Positions 1-6,271 are shown, counted from the stretch's first letter. The stretch: 7,045 nucleotides of DNA from Planctomycetota bacterium (GCA_030598065.1 JAUVQR010000071.1:1-7045); one strand, 5' to 3'. Numbers and translations are program-made. Notes: generated by a model from the sequence alone, not told the origin.

Positions 1-1
1 G

Positions 2-1216
2 AAGGTAAGGAAGCACGGCGAGGCCACCCTGGAGCGCATGGCCCAGCTTACCGAGGCCTTGAGGGAAATGCTGGCGGGTATCCGCATAGTGAGGGCCTAC
101 AAGATGGAACGTGAAGAGGGCCTTGAGTTCCGCAGGATCAATGATGAATTCTTCCGGCAGAGGATGAAGGTCAGTAAGGCCACCATTCTGAACGAGAGCA
201 CCAACATAGCCATGTACACGGTAGGGCTTGGTGTCATGGTGATACTGGGTGGCTACGTAATAAATACGGGCAACGTGGGGTTGGGCGAAATTGGCGGCTT
301 CATCGCCGCAAGTACGCTGACCTTCAGGTCTACCAAGCTTCTTGCGAGGAGCTATACAAGGCTTCAGGAGGCGTTGGCGGGGGCGGGGCGCATCTTTGAG
401 TTGTTGGATTATGAGCCTCAGATAAAGGACATGCCGAATTCGGTGGAGCTGAAGGGCATAGAAAGGGGAGTCGTCTTCAAAGACGTTACTTTTTCATACA
501 ACAGTGAGGCTGGGGCGGTGCTGTCTGACATAAACCTTACGGTGAAGAAGGGGCAGGCAGTGGCTATTGCAGGCCAGAGCGGTTCGGGCAAGAGCACATT
601 TCTGAACCTCATACCTCGCTTCTACGAGCCAAGTAACGGCACGGTGGAGATTGACGGCCAGGACATACGATACGTAAAGGGTGAGTCACTTCTTGGTAAC
701 ATAGCCATTGTTACCCAGCAGACCTTCTTGTTCAACAAGAGCATTACAGAGAACATACGCTATGGAAAGAGGGATGCGAGTCAGAAGGAGGTGGAGGCGG
801 CAGCGAAGGCGGCCTATATACATGACTTTGTGTGTACCTTGCCGAAGGGGTACGACACGGAGGTTGGTGAGCTGGGAGTGAGGCTCTCCGGCGGGCAGCG
901 GCAGCGCATTGCCATAGCCAGGGCAATACTCAAAGACGCGCCCATACTCATATTAGACGAAGCCACCAGTGCCCTTGACTCCGAGTCGGAAAAGATCGTT
1001 CAGGATGCGCTTGGAAATCTTATGAAAGGAAGGACCTGCTTTGTCGTCGCTCACCGGCTGTCCACGGTTAGGAACTGTGATTTGATTGCGGTGGTTGAAG
1101 GCGGACGCATAGTGGAGGTGGGTACGCATAACGCACTGGTGCAAAAGAAGGGTGAGTACTGGAGGCTGTACCAGATACAGATAGAAGGAGATGCCGCTTT
1201 TATCGGCCAAGAATAG
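2..1216 (+). CDS. msbA: MsbA-like ABC exporter, C-terminal part (5' truncated by window edge)
   Basis: The reading frame is open from base 2, so the gene starts upstream; 404 residues are visible (numbering here is from base 2). The product is the C-terminal part of a half-size ABC exporter, with the last part of the transmembrane domain followed by a full nucleotide-binding domain. Visible membrane segments lie at about 69-88 and 95-108. The ATPase has an A-loop Tyr at 166, Walker A GQSGSGKST at 191-199, Q-loop Gln at 239-240, signature LSGGQ at 295-299, Walker B ILILDE with catalytic Asp319-Glu320, then SALD, and the switch His at 351. All catalytic residues are intact. The stretches GIRIVRAY and LAGAGRIFELLD match the MsbA/lipid exporter type, which works as an inner-membrane homodimer flipping lipid A-core or a related lipid. 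The substrate cannot be proven from the sequence; a multidrug exporter of the same ABCB type is the alternative. No gene overlaps its stop, and uvrA starts 95 bases later. Confidence 0.93.
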   Translation, partial: KVRKHGEATLERMAQLTEALREMLAGIRIVRAYKMEREEGLEFRRINDEFFRQRMKVSKATILNESTNIAMYTVGLGVMVILGGYVINTGNVGLGEIGGFIAASTLTFRSTKLLARSYTRLQEALAGAGRIFELLDYEPQIKDMPNSVELKGIERGVVFKDVTFSYNSEAGAVLSDINLTVKKGQAVAIAGQSGSGKSTFLNLIPRFYEPSNGTVEIDGQDIRYVKGESLLGNIAIVTQQTFLFNKSITENIRYGKRDASQKEVEAAAKAAYIHDFVCTLPKGYDTEVGELGVRLSGGQRQRIAIARAILKDAPILILDEATSALDSESEKIVQDALGNLMKGRTCFVVAHRLSTVRNCDLIAVVEGGRIVEVGTHNALVQKKGEYWRLYQIQIEGDAAFIGQE

Positions 1217-1235
1217 TTGAGACTTGTACGTTTTA

Positions 1236-1272
1236 GGGGCTGCCTGAACGCGATTCAGTTCTCAGGAGTCCC
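1236..1272 (+). other. Stem-loop in the msbA-uvrA gap
   Basis: GGGGCTGCCTGA (1236-1247) can pair with TCAGGAGTCCC (1262-1272), giving about 11 base pairs with one G-U pair and one bulged G. A smaller CTGAA/TTCAG stem competes inside it. No U-run follows on either strand, so it is not a canonical intrinsic terminator. It may be an atypical terminator, an RNA-processing site, or chance. The 95-base gap otherwise shows no convincing promoter; GATAAT at 1279-1284 is a possible -10 without a good -35. Confidence 0.35.
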
Positions 1273-1311
1273 AGATAAGATAATTGCCTGAAAATACCTC
1301 ACAGCTCCTAC

Positions 1312-4116
1312 ATGGCACGAAAGCAACGTATACCTGGCAACAAGATAAGCTCCATCATAGCCCGTGGGATACGCGTGCATAACCTGAAGGACATAGACGT
1401 AGAGATACCCCTCGGGAAGCTGGTAGTCGTATCAGGTGTCTCCGGCTCCGGCAAGTCCAGTCTGGTGTTTGACACATTGTTTGCCGAGGGTCAGCGGCGT
1501 TACGTGGAGACGTTTTCCACTTACGCAAGGCAGTTTCTGGACAGGATGGACAAGCCGGACGTGGACCACATCGAGGGTATCCCGCCGGCCATAGCAATTC
1601 AGCAAAAGAATCCCGTAAAGAGCCGGCGGAGCACGGTCGGCACGGCTACGGAGCTGAACGATTATCTCCGCCTGCTCTTTGCGCGAATTGGCAAGACATA
1701 CTGCAAGGGCTGTGGACGTGTGGTAGGGCGCAGTTCCGTTGAAGATGTTGTGGAGAGGGTGCTGAAGCTTGAACGGGGCACGCGGTTCCTGGTCACATTT
1801 CCCATAGCGGTTAGTCGCAAGCTGCCCAACAGAAGACAGCTGGATATTATCAAGGAGCAGGGACTGATAAGACTCTGGGCGCAGGGCCGCCTGGTAGACC
1901 TAGTGGAGGAACCGGGATTTAATCTTCGTGGCGCCGATAGCGTGTACGGGGTGGTTGACAGGCTGGTGGTCAGACCTGAGATAAAGGACCGCCTGGCTGA
2001 CGCCCTGGAGACGGCCTTCCGGCTGGGTGCGGGCCATCTCAAAATCTTGCTGCCGGACTCAGGGCAGGAACAGGTGCGGGAATTGAGGTTCAGCAACCGC
2101 TTTTTCTGCGACTATTGCCGTGTAGAATACCCTGAGCTGACACCCGGCCTTTTTTCGTTCAACAACCCTGTCGGCGCCTGTCCCAGATGCCAGGGATTTG
2201 GGAATACGATTGAACTGGACATGGACCTTGTCGTGCCCGACAAGGACAAGACAATTCGTGAAGGCGCCATTCAGCCCTGGAGCACTCCGGCCTACTACCG
2301 CCTCTATGAGGACCTTGAGAGCGCCGCCCCCGCCTGCGGCATACCGCTTGACGTACCGTTCCGCAAGCTGACCTCCAAACAGATGAAGCTGGTTATGGAG
2401 GGCACGCCTGAATTCTGCGGTGTTCATGAATTCTTTGAGTGGCTGGAAGGCAAGAAATATAAGATACACGTAAGGGTCCTTCTGAGCAAGTACAGGGGCT
2501 ACGTCACGTGTACCGATTGTAATGGGGCCAGGCTGAACCCAAAGGCCCTTAGCGTAAGGATAAACGGCGCTACTATAGGCGATATTTGCGCCATGACCGT
2601 GGAGCGTGCCCGCGACTTCTTCATGAGCGTGAGACTTAGCGGTTATGAGGAAGAGGTGGCAATGCTCATATTCCGGGAGATAAGAGAGCGGCTTGATTAC
2701 ATGGTCAAGATAGGCCTTGGGTATCTTGCGCTCGACCGTCTTACAAGGTCCCTTTCCGGTGGAGAGGCGCAGAGGGTTAACATCGCAACATCCCTGGGCT
2801 CGTCCCTTGTAAACGTGCTATACATACTGGACGAACCGAGCATCGGCCTTCACCCGAGGGACACCGAGAGGCTGATAACCACACTCAAGCGTCTGAGAGA
2901 CCTGGGGAACACCATAGTAACGGTTGAGCATGACAGAGACGTTATAAACGCTGCGGACCAGCTGATAGACCTGGGACCGGAGGCCGGAGAAAAGGGCGGT
3001 CGCATCGTGTTTCAGGGCACGATTGACGATCTCAAGAGGAAGAACGGCTCACTCACCGGCCAATACCTCCTTGGCAAAAGGGTCATTCCCATACCGAAGA
3101 CCAGGCGAAGACCGACCGGCGAGTCAATCGTTCTGACGGGCGTACACCAAAACAACCTTAAGAACGTAGACGCGACATTTCCGCTGGGTATGCTCGTCTG
3201 TGTTACCGGCGTGTCCGGTTCGGGCAAGAGCACGTTGGTGGAGGACACCCTGTATGTCGCCCTGAGAAAGAAGTTAAGTGGATACCGTGGCACTGTGGGA
3301 AAGTATCGGGATATTGCCGGCATTGATAACATTAGTGACGTGATAATGGTGGACCAATCCCCGATTGGCAGAACACCCAGGTCGAATCCCATAACATATT
3401 TGAAGTCGTTTGACGAGATACGAAAACTATTCGCGTCTACAAGAGAGGCGAGAATAAGGAATTTAACGCCAAGTGCTTTTTCCTTTAACGTCGCGGGTGG
3501 CAGGTGCGACAACTGTGAAGGAGAAGGGTACCGTAAGATCGATATGCAGTTCCTTGCCGACATTTTCGTTACCTGTGAAAAATGCCGAGGCAGGCGTTTC
3601 CGCAGGGACGTGCTGGATATCAGGTACAGGCATAAGAACATACATGAGGTTCTGGAGATGACGGTTGAGGAGGCCAAGGTATTCTTCAAGGATTCACATA
3701 CGATAATAAGGACCCTGCGTTGCCTTGAGGACACAGGTCTCGGGTACCTTCGTCTTGGGCAACCGGCAACGACGCTATCCGGCGGGGAGGCGCAACGGCT
3801 GAAGCTGGCCAGCTTTTTGTCGCAGAGAAAGGGCGAGAACGTGTTGTTTCTTTTCGACGAGCCTACGACGGGCCTTCATTTTGATGACATAAGGAAGCTG
3901 CTTGACTGCTTTCAGAGGTTGATAGGCGAGGGGCATTCAGTGATTGTCATAGAGCACAATCTGGACGTGATAAAGTGTGCCGACCATATCATAGACCTCG
4001 GCCCTGAAGGAGGAGAGCGCGGCGGCGACATCGTTGGCGCTGGCACCCCGGAGAAGATTGTTAAGTTGAAGGATTCATACACGGGGAAATACTTGAAAGA
4101 ATATTTGATCAAATAG
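1312..4116 (+). CDS. uvrA: Excinuclease ABC subunit A (UvrA)
   Basis: UvrA is the ATP-dependent damage-recognition subunit of nucleotide excision repair; as a dimer it binds distorted DNA and loads UvrB. The 934 residues match the family's usual length of about 940, and both ABC halves are complete. Half 1 has Walker A GVSGSGKS at 42-49, a zinc module with Cys266, Cys269, Cys290 and Cys293, signature LSGGEAQR at 481-488, and Walker B ending in Asp507-Glu508. Half 2 has Walker A GVSGSGKST at 633-641, a second zinc module with Cys732, Cys735, Cys755 and Cys758, signature LSGGEAQR at 822-829, and Walker B Asp849-Glu850. A further CxxC (400 and 403) sits in the usual C..C.GARL context. The linker TYLKSFDEIRKLFA replaces the more common TYTGVFDEIR, a known-looking subclass variant. 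The ATG start is followed about 13 residues later by the conserved N-terminus; no clear Shine-Dalgarno precedes it, so the exact start is less certain than the identity. Confidence 0.97.
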   Translation: MARKQRIPGNKISSIIARGIRVHNLKDIDVEIPLGKLVVVSGVSGSGKSSLVFDTLFAEGQRRYVETFSTYARQFLDRMDKPDVDHIEGIPPAIAIQQKNPVKSRRSTVGTATELNDYLRLLFARIGKTYCKGCGRVVGRSSVEDVVERVLKLERGTRFLVTFPIAVSRKLPNRRQLDIIKEQGLIRLWAQGRLVDLVEEPGFNLRGADSVYGVVDRLVVRPEIKDRLADALETAFRLGAGHLKILLPDSGQEQVRELRFSNRFFCDYCRVEYPELTPGLFSFNNPVGACPRCQGFGNTIELDMDLVVPDKDKTIREGAIQPWSTPAYYRLYEDLESAAPACGIPLDVPFRKLTSKQMKLVMEGTPEFCGVHEFFEWLEGKKYKIHVRVLLSKYRGYVTCTDCNGARLNPKALSVRINGATIGDICAMTVERARDFFMSVRLSGYEEEVAMLIFREIRERLDYMVKIGLGYLALDRLTRSLSGGEAQRVNIATSLGSSLVNVLYILDEPSIGLHPRDTERLITTLKRLRDLGNTIVTVEHDRDVINAADQLIDLGPEAGEKGGRIVFQGTIDDLKRKNGSLTGQYLLGKRVIPIPKTRRRPTGESIVLTGVHQNNLKNVDATFPLGMLVCVTGVSGSGKSTLVEDTLYVALRKKLSGYRGTVGKYRDIAGIDNISDVIMVDQSPIGRTPRSNPITYLKSFDEIRKLFASTREARIRNLTPSAFSFNVAGGRCDNCEGEGYRKIDMQFLADIFVTCEKCRGRRFRRDVLDIRYRHKNIHEVLEMTVEEAKVFFKDSHTIIRTLRCLEDTGLGYLRLGQPATTLSGGEAQRLKLASFLSQRKGENVLFLFDEPTTGLHFDDIRKLLDCFQRLIGEGHSVIVIEHNLDVIKCADHIIDLGPEGGERGGDIVGAGTPEKIVKLKDSYTGKYLKEYLIK

Positions 4117-4166
4117 GTAACTGCCGGACAGTCAAAGAAATCCGCCATCTTCCGTAATCTACGTAC

Positions 4167-4232
4167 GCATAAAATTCGCACTGTATCTGCATATTATAAG
4201 TCTTATGCGCAAAATTTGCCAGGACACGCAAA
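4167..4232. promoter_or_regulatory. Cluster of dyads upstream of the XRE gene (possible operators)
   Basis: GCATAAAATTCGC (4167-4179) and GCGCAAAATTTGC (4207-4219) agree at 10 of 13 positions and lie exactly 40 bases apart, about four helical turns. Between and within them are two odd-length perfect palindromes, ATAAG-T-CTTAT (4196-4206) and GCAAA-A-TTTGC (4209-4219). An inverted GCAAA follows at 4228-4232. Such dyads upstream of a helix-turn-helix regulator gene are a typical place for autoregulatory operators. Binding by the adjacent regulator is an inference only, and AT-rich sequence yields short palindromes by chance. Confidence 0.35.
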
Positions 4233-4270
4233 TATCAGCAAAAAGAATTTTCTTTAATATATGGTTTTTA

Positions 4271-4300
4271 TTGAACTTAGAACATTACTGAATATATAAT
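4271..4300 (+). promoter_or_regulatory. Sigma70-type promoter for the XRE-peptidase pair
   Basis: TTGAAC (4271-4276) is followed after 18 bases by a perfect TATAAT (4295-4300) in an AT-rich context. A transcript starting near 4307 would have a leader of about 107 bases before the regulator's ATG. This is the best promoter match between uvrA and the regulator gene, and it would give the pair its own transcription unit. Confidence 0.6.
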
Positions 4301-4329
4301 AATATGCTAACACAGGGTGGGAAAATCCA

Positions 4330-4395
4330 ATGAATAGCGTAATAATGTGTATGGAGAGGCCATTAGCTAGCAAGTTTAAAAACGTAGCATCTTAG
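4330..4395 (+). CDS. Possible 21-codon leader ORF before the XRE gene
   Basis: ATG at 4330 opens a frame of 21 codons (begins MNSVIMCMERPL) ending at TAG 4393-4395. A GGTGGG about ten bases upstream could serve as a weak ribosome-binding site. The stop overlaps the start of the purine-rich ribosome-binding site of the next gene (GAGAGAGGG, 4395-4403), so translation of one could affect the other. There is no recognisable family, and an ORF this short in a leader is often chance. Confidence 0.18.
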   Translation: MNSVIMCMERPLASKFKNVAS

Positions 4396-4413
4396 AGAGA
4401 GGGTTTTTTAGCC

Positions 4414-4950
4414 ATGGCTATTTCGATAACAGAAAAACTTAGACACCTTAGAGCGGAGAAGGGTTGGAACAGGTCAGAGACGGCTCGGCAGTCTGACATA
4501 CCCATCTCTACCTATCAGGCATACGAAAAACTGAACAGGAAACCAAAGGGAGAGGCGGCCATCAAGATATCAAGGGCCTTTGGCGTGACGGTTGATTATT
4601 TGCTTGACGACAGTAAGGGCTATCCCCCCGGACCGCTCGACCGTGCCGCTTACAGCAAACCCAGAAGAGTAGCTACGGATGACGGTGAGGCCATAGATTT
4701 GTCTCCTCTTACGGAGGATTTCAGAAGATACTTTCAGACCAATCCCGATAAGCTTCGTGGTTTTTCTCAGAAGGACGTTGAGGAGTTAGCCTCTATCAGG
4801 GGTTATGGTGGCGCACCCACCGATCCGGAGTACTGGGTCAACAGGCACCATGAGGAGGGCCAGGCCATTGAGAGATGCAAACACATCCTGGTTGGTCCCA
4901 ACCGCGCGCTTCTTTTGTCCCTTCTGGACAGCATAGACAAGAGCCAATAA
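4414..4950 (+). CDS. XRE-family helix-turn-helix transcriptional regulator
   Basis: The 178-residue protein has an N-terminal lambda-Cro/cI-type helix-turn-helix at about 7-64: EKLRHLRAEKGW, then SETARQSDIPISTYQAYE (the scanning and recognition helices), ending in the typical FGVTVDYLLDD. It should bind DNA, probably as a dimer, in the cytoplasm. Residues 70-100 form a Pro-rich and acidic linker. The C-terminal half (about 100-178) includes a DPEYWVNRHHEEG stretch and an amphipathic C-terminus, and I do not recognise it; it may mediate dimerisation or be a peptidase-sensitive segment. The start is supported by the purine-rich GAGAGAGGG at 4395-4403, ten bases upstream. It lies immediately before an ImmA/IrrE-type peptidase gene on the same strand, the layout of ImmR/ImmA and DdrO/IrrE pairs. 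Its likely role is to repress its own promoter and unknown targets until the peptidase acts; this is inferred from context. Confidence 0.87.
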   Translation: MAISITEKLRHLRAEKGWNRSETARQSDIPISTYQAYEKLNRKPKGEAAIKISRAFGVTVDYLLDDSKGYPPGPLDRAAYSKPRRVATDDGEAIDLSPLTEDFRRYFQTNPDKLRGFSQKDVEELASIRGYGGAPTDPEYWVNRHHEEGQAIERCKHILVGPNRALLLSLLDSIDKSQ

Positions 4951-4955
4951 GATAG

Positions 4956-4970
4956 GGCCGGCTACCGGCC
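4956..4970. repeat. GC-rich perfect inverted repeat between regulator and peptidase genes
   Basis: GGCCGG (4956-4961), a three-base CTA spacer and CCGGCC (4965-4970) form a perfect six-pair hairpin starting five bases after the regulator's stop codon. No U-run follows, so it is not a standard terminator. In the transcript it could stabilise the upstream message or lower the expression of the peptidase relative to the regulator. Confidence 0.5.
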
Positions 4971-5032
4971 GTCTCCCGGAAAACACTTTGGCCTCGACAG
5001 CCTCAAACACCTTGGCCGCAAACAACAAGCAC

Positions 5033-5727
5033 ATGCTTGAGCTGACGGAATGGGACGATATTGCCAGGATGGTAGAGGACGAAGCAAGGGCCCTGCTCGA
5101 AAGACTTGATGTGAAAGGTCCTCCCGTTGACGCATTTGCCCTTGCCAAGGCCCTGAACCTCTCTGTACACATTGACTCCGACCTGGGCACGAGGGGCTAC
5201 AGCAGGAGGAGATGGGGTATAGAGACCATTATGGTCGGCAGTAAAAACCCCGGGAAGTCAGAGAGAAAACATTTCACCATAGCCCATGAGATAGGTGAGG
5301 TGTTGCTGGCGGGTAAGGTAGGGCAGGACCTCATTGAAGATGCAAGCAATCTTATGGCCGTCTCATTGCTCCTTCCGATTATGTGGTTTCGTAAGGATGC
5401 CGAGACGCTGGAATTTGAACTGCCGGCGCTGAAGGGCCGTTACTCTACCGTCAGCCACGAGGTGATTGTCTATCGCATGCTGGACGTGAAGCCGCTCATA
5501 GCACCATCTTTGACAATGGCAGGCTTTACAGAAGAAAGAGCTCCTACCCGGTCCGTGTGCAGAGGGCGTATCCGTTGGAGATGGAGTGTCTGGAGTGCGT
5601 GAGTAACAGCGGTGAAAGGGCAATTTTGAAGGATGATACCCTTAGCGTTACAGGATGGCCCGTGTTCAGGGATGACTGGAAAAGGGTGATCTTGAAGACA
5701 GAACTGAATGATTTCGCTTCCGATTGA
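5033..5727 (+). pseudogene. ImmA/IrrE-family (DUF955) metallopeptidase, apparently frameshifted
   Basis: The family consists of zinc peptidases that cleave or inactivate partner XRE repressors. The open frame ends at 5602, but its last ~25 residues look non-native (Arg/Trp-rich). The other forward frame beginning around 5503 reads TIFDNGRLYRRKSS, later GWPVF and DWKRVILKTEL, and stops at 5725-5727, which is what I recognise as the normal C-terminus of this family. One missing base near 5501 (ATA-G[n]C-ACC) explains both. The repaired product would be about 231 residues from ATG 5033, or 246 from the in-frame TTG 4988; neither start has a clear Shine-Dalgarno, and ATG fits the family N-terminus. 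The N-terminal part has PVDAFALAKALNLSV, then FTIAHEIGE with His100-Glu101 (counted from TTG), then IEDASNLMAVSLLLP, where Glu117 would be the third zinc ligand. Glu104 replaces the second His of HEXXH. It lies 82 bases after its regulator. Whether the break is biological or a sequencing error cannot be told here. Confidence 0.8.
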
Positions 5728-5774
5728 GCCCGCGCGGCATCTTACCGCATAATCCCGCCAGGCAAGCATGCAGA

Positions 5775-5804
5775 CCCGGCCTTACCGGGCAAGTCGCCCG
5801 GTTT
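5775..5804 (+). terminator. Hairpin cluster after the peptidase gene (possible weak terminator)
   Basis: ACCGGGC (5784-5790), loop AAGTC and GCCCGGT (5796-5802) form a perfect seven-pair GC-rich hairpin that runs into TTT and then CCTCC. A competing stem, CCCGG (5775-5779) with CCGGG (5785-5789), uses the same left arm, so the two are mutually exclusive. The position, about 50 bases after the repaired peptidase stop, fits an end-of-operon signal, but the U-run is only three bases long. An attenuator-like switch is possible but unsupported. Confidence 0.4.
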
Positions 5805-5860
5805 CCTCCGTTGTAATCCTTCTGTGGCCCTCTATTTCTATGGTGGCTAAATCGTGCGTG

Positions 5861-5869
5861 TGATACAAT
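5861..5869 (+). promoter_or_regulatory. Possible extended -10 promoter
   Basis: TGATACAAT carries the TG-n extension directly before TACAAT (5864-5869), five of six matches to the -10 consensus. No good -35 lies 16-18 bases upstream, which is tolerable for extended -10 promoters. A start near 5876 would put the purine-rich AAAAAGGAGAGG at the very 5' end of the transcript and lead into the small membrane protein gene. Confidence 0.4.
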
Positions 5870-5889
5870 ATATGTGAAAAAGGAGAGGA

Positions 5890-5936
5890 ATGGGCACCGT
5901 TATTTCACCGCGTTTTTGACGTTGCCCGGTGTCCAT
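5890..5936 (+). other. Long stem-loop containing a nine-codon ORF, in the leader of the small membrane protein
   Basis: ATGGGCACCG (5890-5899) pairs with CGGTGTCCAT (5927-5936) over ten positions with one G-U pair, enclosing a 27-base loop. The ATG in the left arm follows an excellent ribosome-binding site (AAGGAGAGG, 5880-5888) at close spacing and opens a nine-codon ORF (MGTVISPRF) ending at 5919. The stem would bury the start codon. This could be a leader-peptide control element or a small RNA; no known riboswitch class was recognised. The spacing from the Shine-Dalgarno to this ATG is tight (about one to four bases, depending on the register chosen). Confidence 0.3.
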
Positions 5937-5987
5937 ATCTCTGTTTATCCGGCTTTCGGCAACGCAAGAGCTTCACACTTCAGGCAC

Positions 5988-5995
5988 AGGGGAGG
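5988..5995 (+). promoter_or_regulatory. Strong ribosome-binding site fixing the start of the small membrane protein
   Basis: AGGGGAGG lies six bases before ATG 6002. It is the clearest Shine-Dalgarno in the window and is the main reason to believe the short ORF that follows. Confidence 0.65.
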
Positions 5996-6001
5996 TAAGT
6001 C

Positions 6002-6160
6002 ATGGGAGTCGAGTTATCTCTGATTCTGTTTGTAACAGTATTCTGCCTGGTCGTACTTGCGTATTTCTTGGGGCACTGGATAAAGAAAGGCGCCTCGTAT
6101 ATCTGGCACGCGACGGGTGAGAAGCTGAACATCCGCATACCCAGGTGGCGTGCGCATTAG
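6002..6160 (+). CDS. Small single-pass membrane protein, 52 residues
   Basis: ATG 6002 to TAG 6158-6160 encodes 52 residues. A hydrophobic helix at about 5-24 (LSLILFVTVFCLVVLAYFLG) is followed by HWIKKGASYIW, and then a basic, Trp-containing tail ending IPRWRAH. Following the positive-inside rule, the short acidic N-terminus would face outward and the basic 28-residue tail would lie in the cytoplasm. An optimal Shine-Dalgarno supports the start, and the composition (one clean membrane helix and a charged tail) is not what chance ORFs usually give. I recognise no family. It lies alone between the broken peptidase gene and the convergent YjbQ gene, with a leader of more than 100 bases carrying a long stem-loop. 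Possible roles include a regulator of a membrane complex, a type I-toxin-like peptide, or a small envelope protein; none is favoured by the sequence. Confidence 0.62.
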   Translation: MGVELSLILFVTVFCLVVLAYFLGHWIKKGASYIWHATGEKLNIRIPRWRAH

Positions 6161-6243
6161 TCCGGGCGGCAGTGGCTGTTCAGACTATGGCAGACCGGAG
6201 ACGGACCTATCCGGGTACGTTACTGTGTCGAAATCAAGGGGGA

Positions 6244-6271
6244 TTTTGCCGCATCTACATCTGCGGCAGAA
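6244..6271. other. Stem-loop between convergent genes
   Basis: TTTTGCCGCA (6244-6253) pairs with TGCGGCAGAA (6262-6271), a ten-pair stem including one G-U pair, with an eight-base loop. It lies between the small membrane protein gene (plus) and the YjbQ gene (minus), where a bidirectional terminator would be expected. No U-run follows the stem on either strand, so it is at best a non-canonical terminator. The rest of 6161-6341 shows nothing I can interpret. Confidence 0.35.

Noticed and set aside
3012..3734. Long minus-strand open frame (240 codons) inside uvrA
   Set aside because: It lies wholly antisense to the conserved second half of UvrA, is Ser/Leu-rich with no domain, and has no upstream signals; it is a shadow frame. 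The same applies to the minus-strand frames at 1662-2096 and 2059-2469.
4236..4256. A-run and T-run after uvrA (AAAGAA/TTCTTT) as the uvrA terminator
   Set aside because: The stem is AT-only with a two-base centre, too weak and too tight to form a stable RNA hairpin.
4117..4413. Attachment site or mobile-element boundary beside the XRE gene
   Set aside because: No tRNA, integrase, transposase or long direct repeat is visible in the window; the AT-richness is adequately explained by a promoter region.
5492..5511. Programmed -1 ribosomal frameshifting in the peptidase gene
   Set aside because: The join region (CTC ATA GCA CCA) has no X-XXY-YYZ slippery heptamer and no obvious strong stem just downstream, so a missing base is the simpler explanation.
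5470..5769. Minus-strand frame of 99 codons over the end of the peptidase gene
   Set aside because: The plus strand explains this region as the C-terminal coding sequence after the frameshift, and the minus-strand product has no recognisable features.
5929..6120. Plus-strand frame of 63 codons overlapping the small membrane protein
   Set aside because: It begins at a GTG inside the leader stem, lacks a ribosome-binding site and gives an unstructured-looking product; the 6002 frame has the Shine-Dalgarno and a membrane helix.
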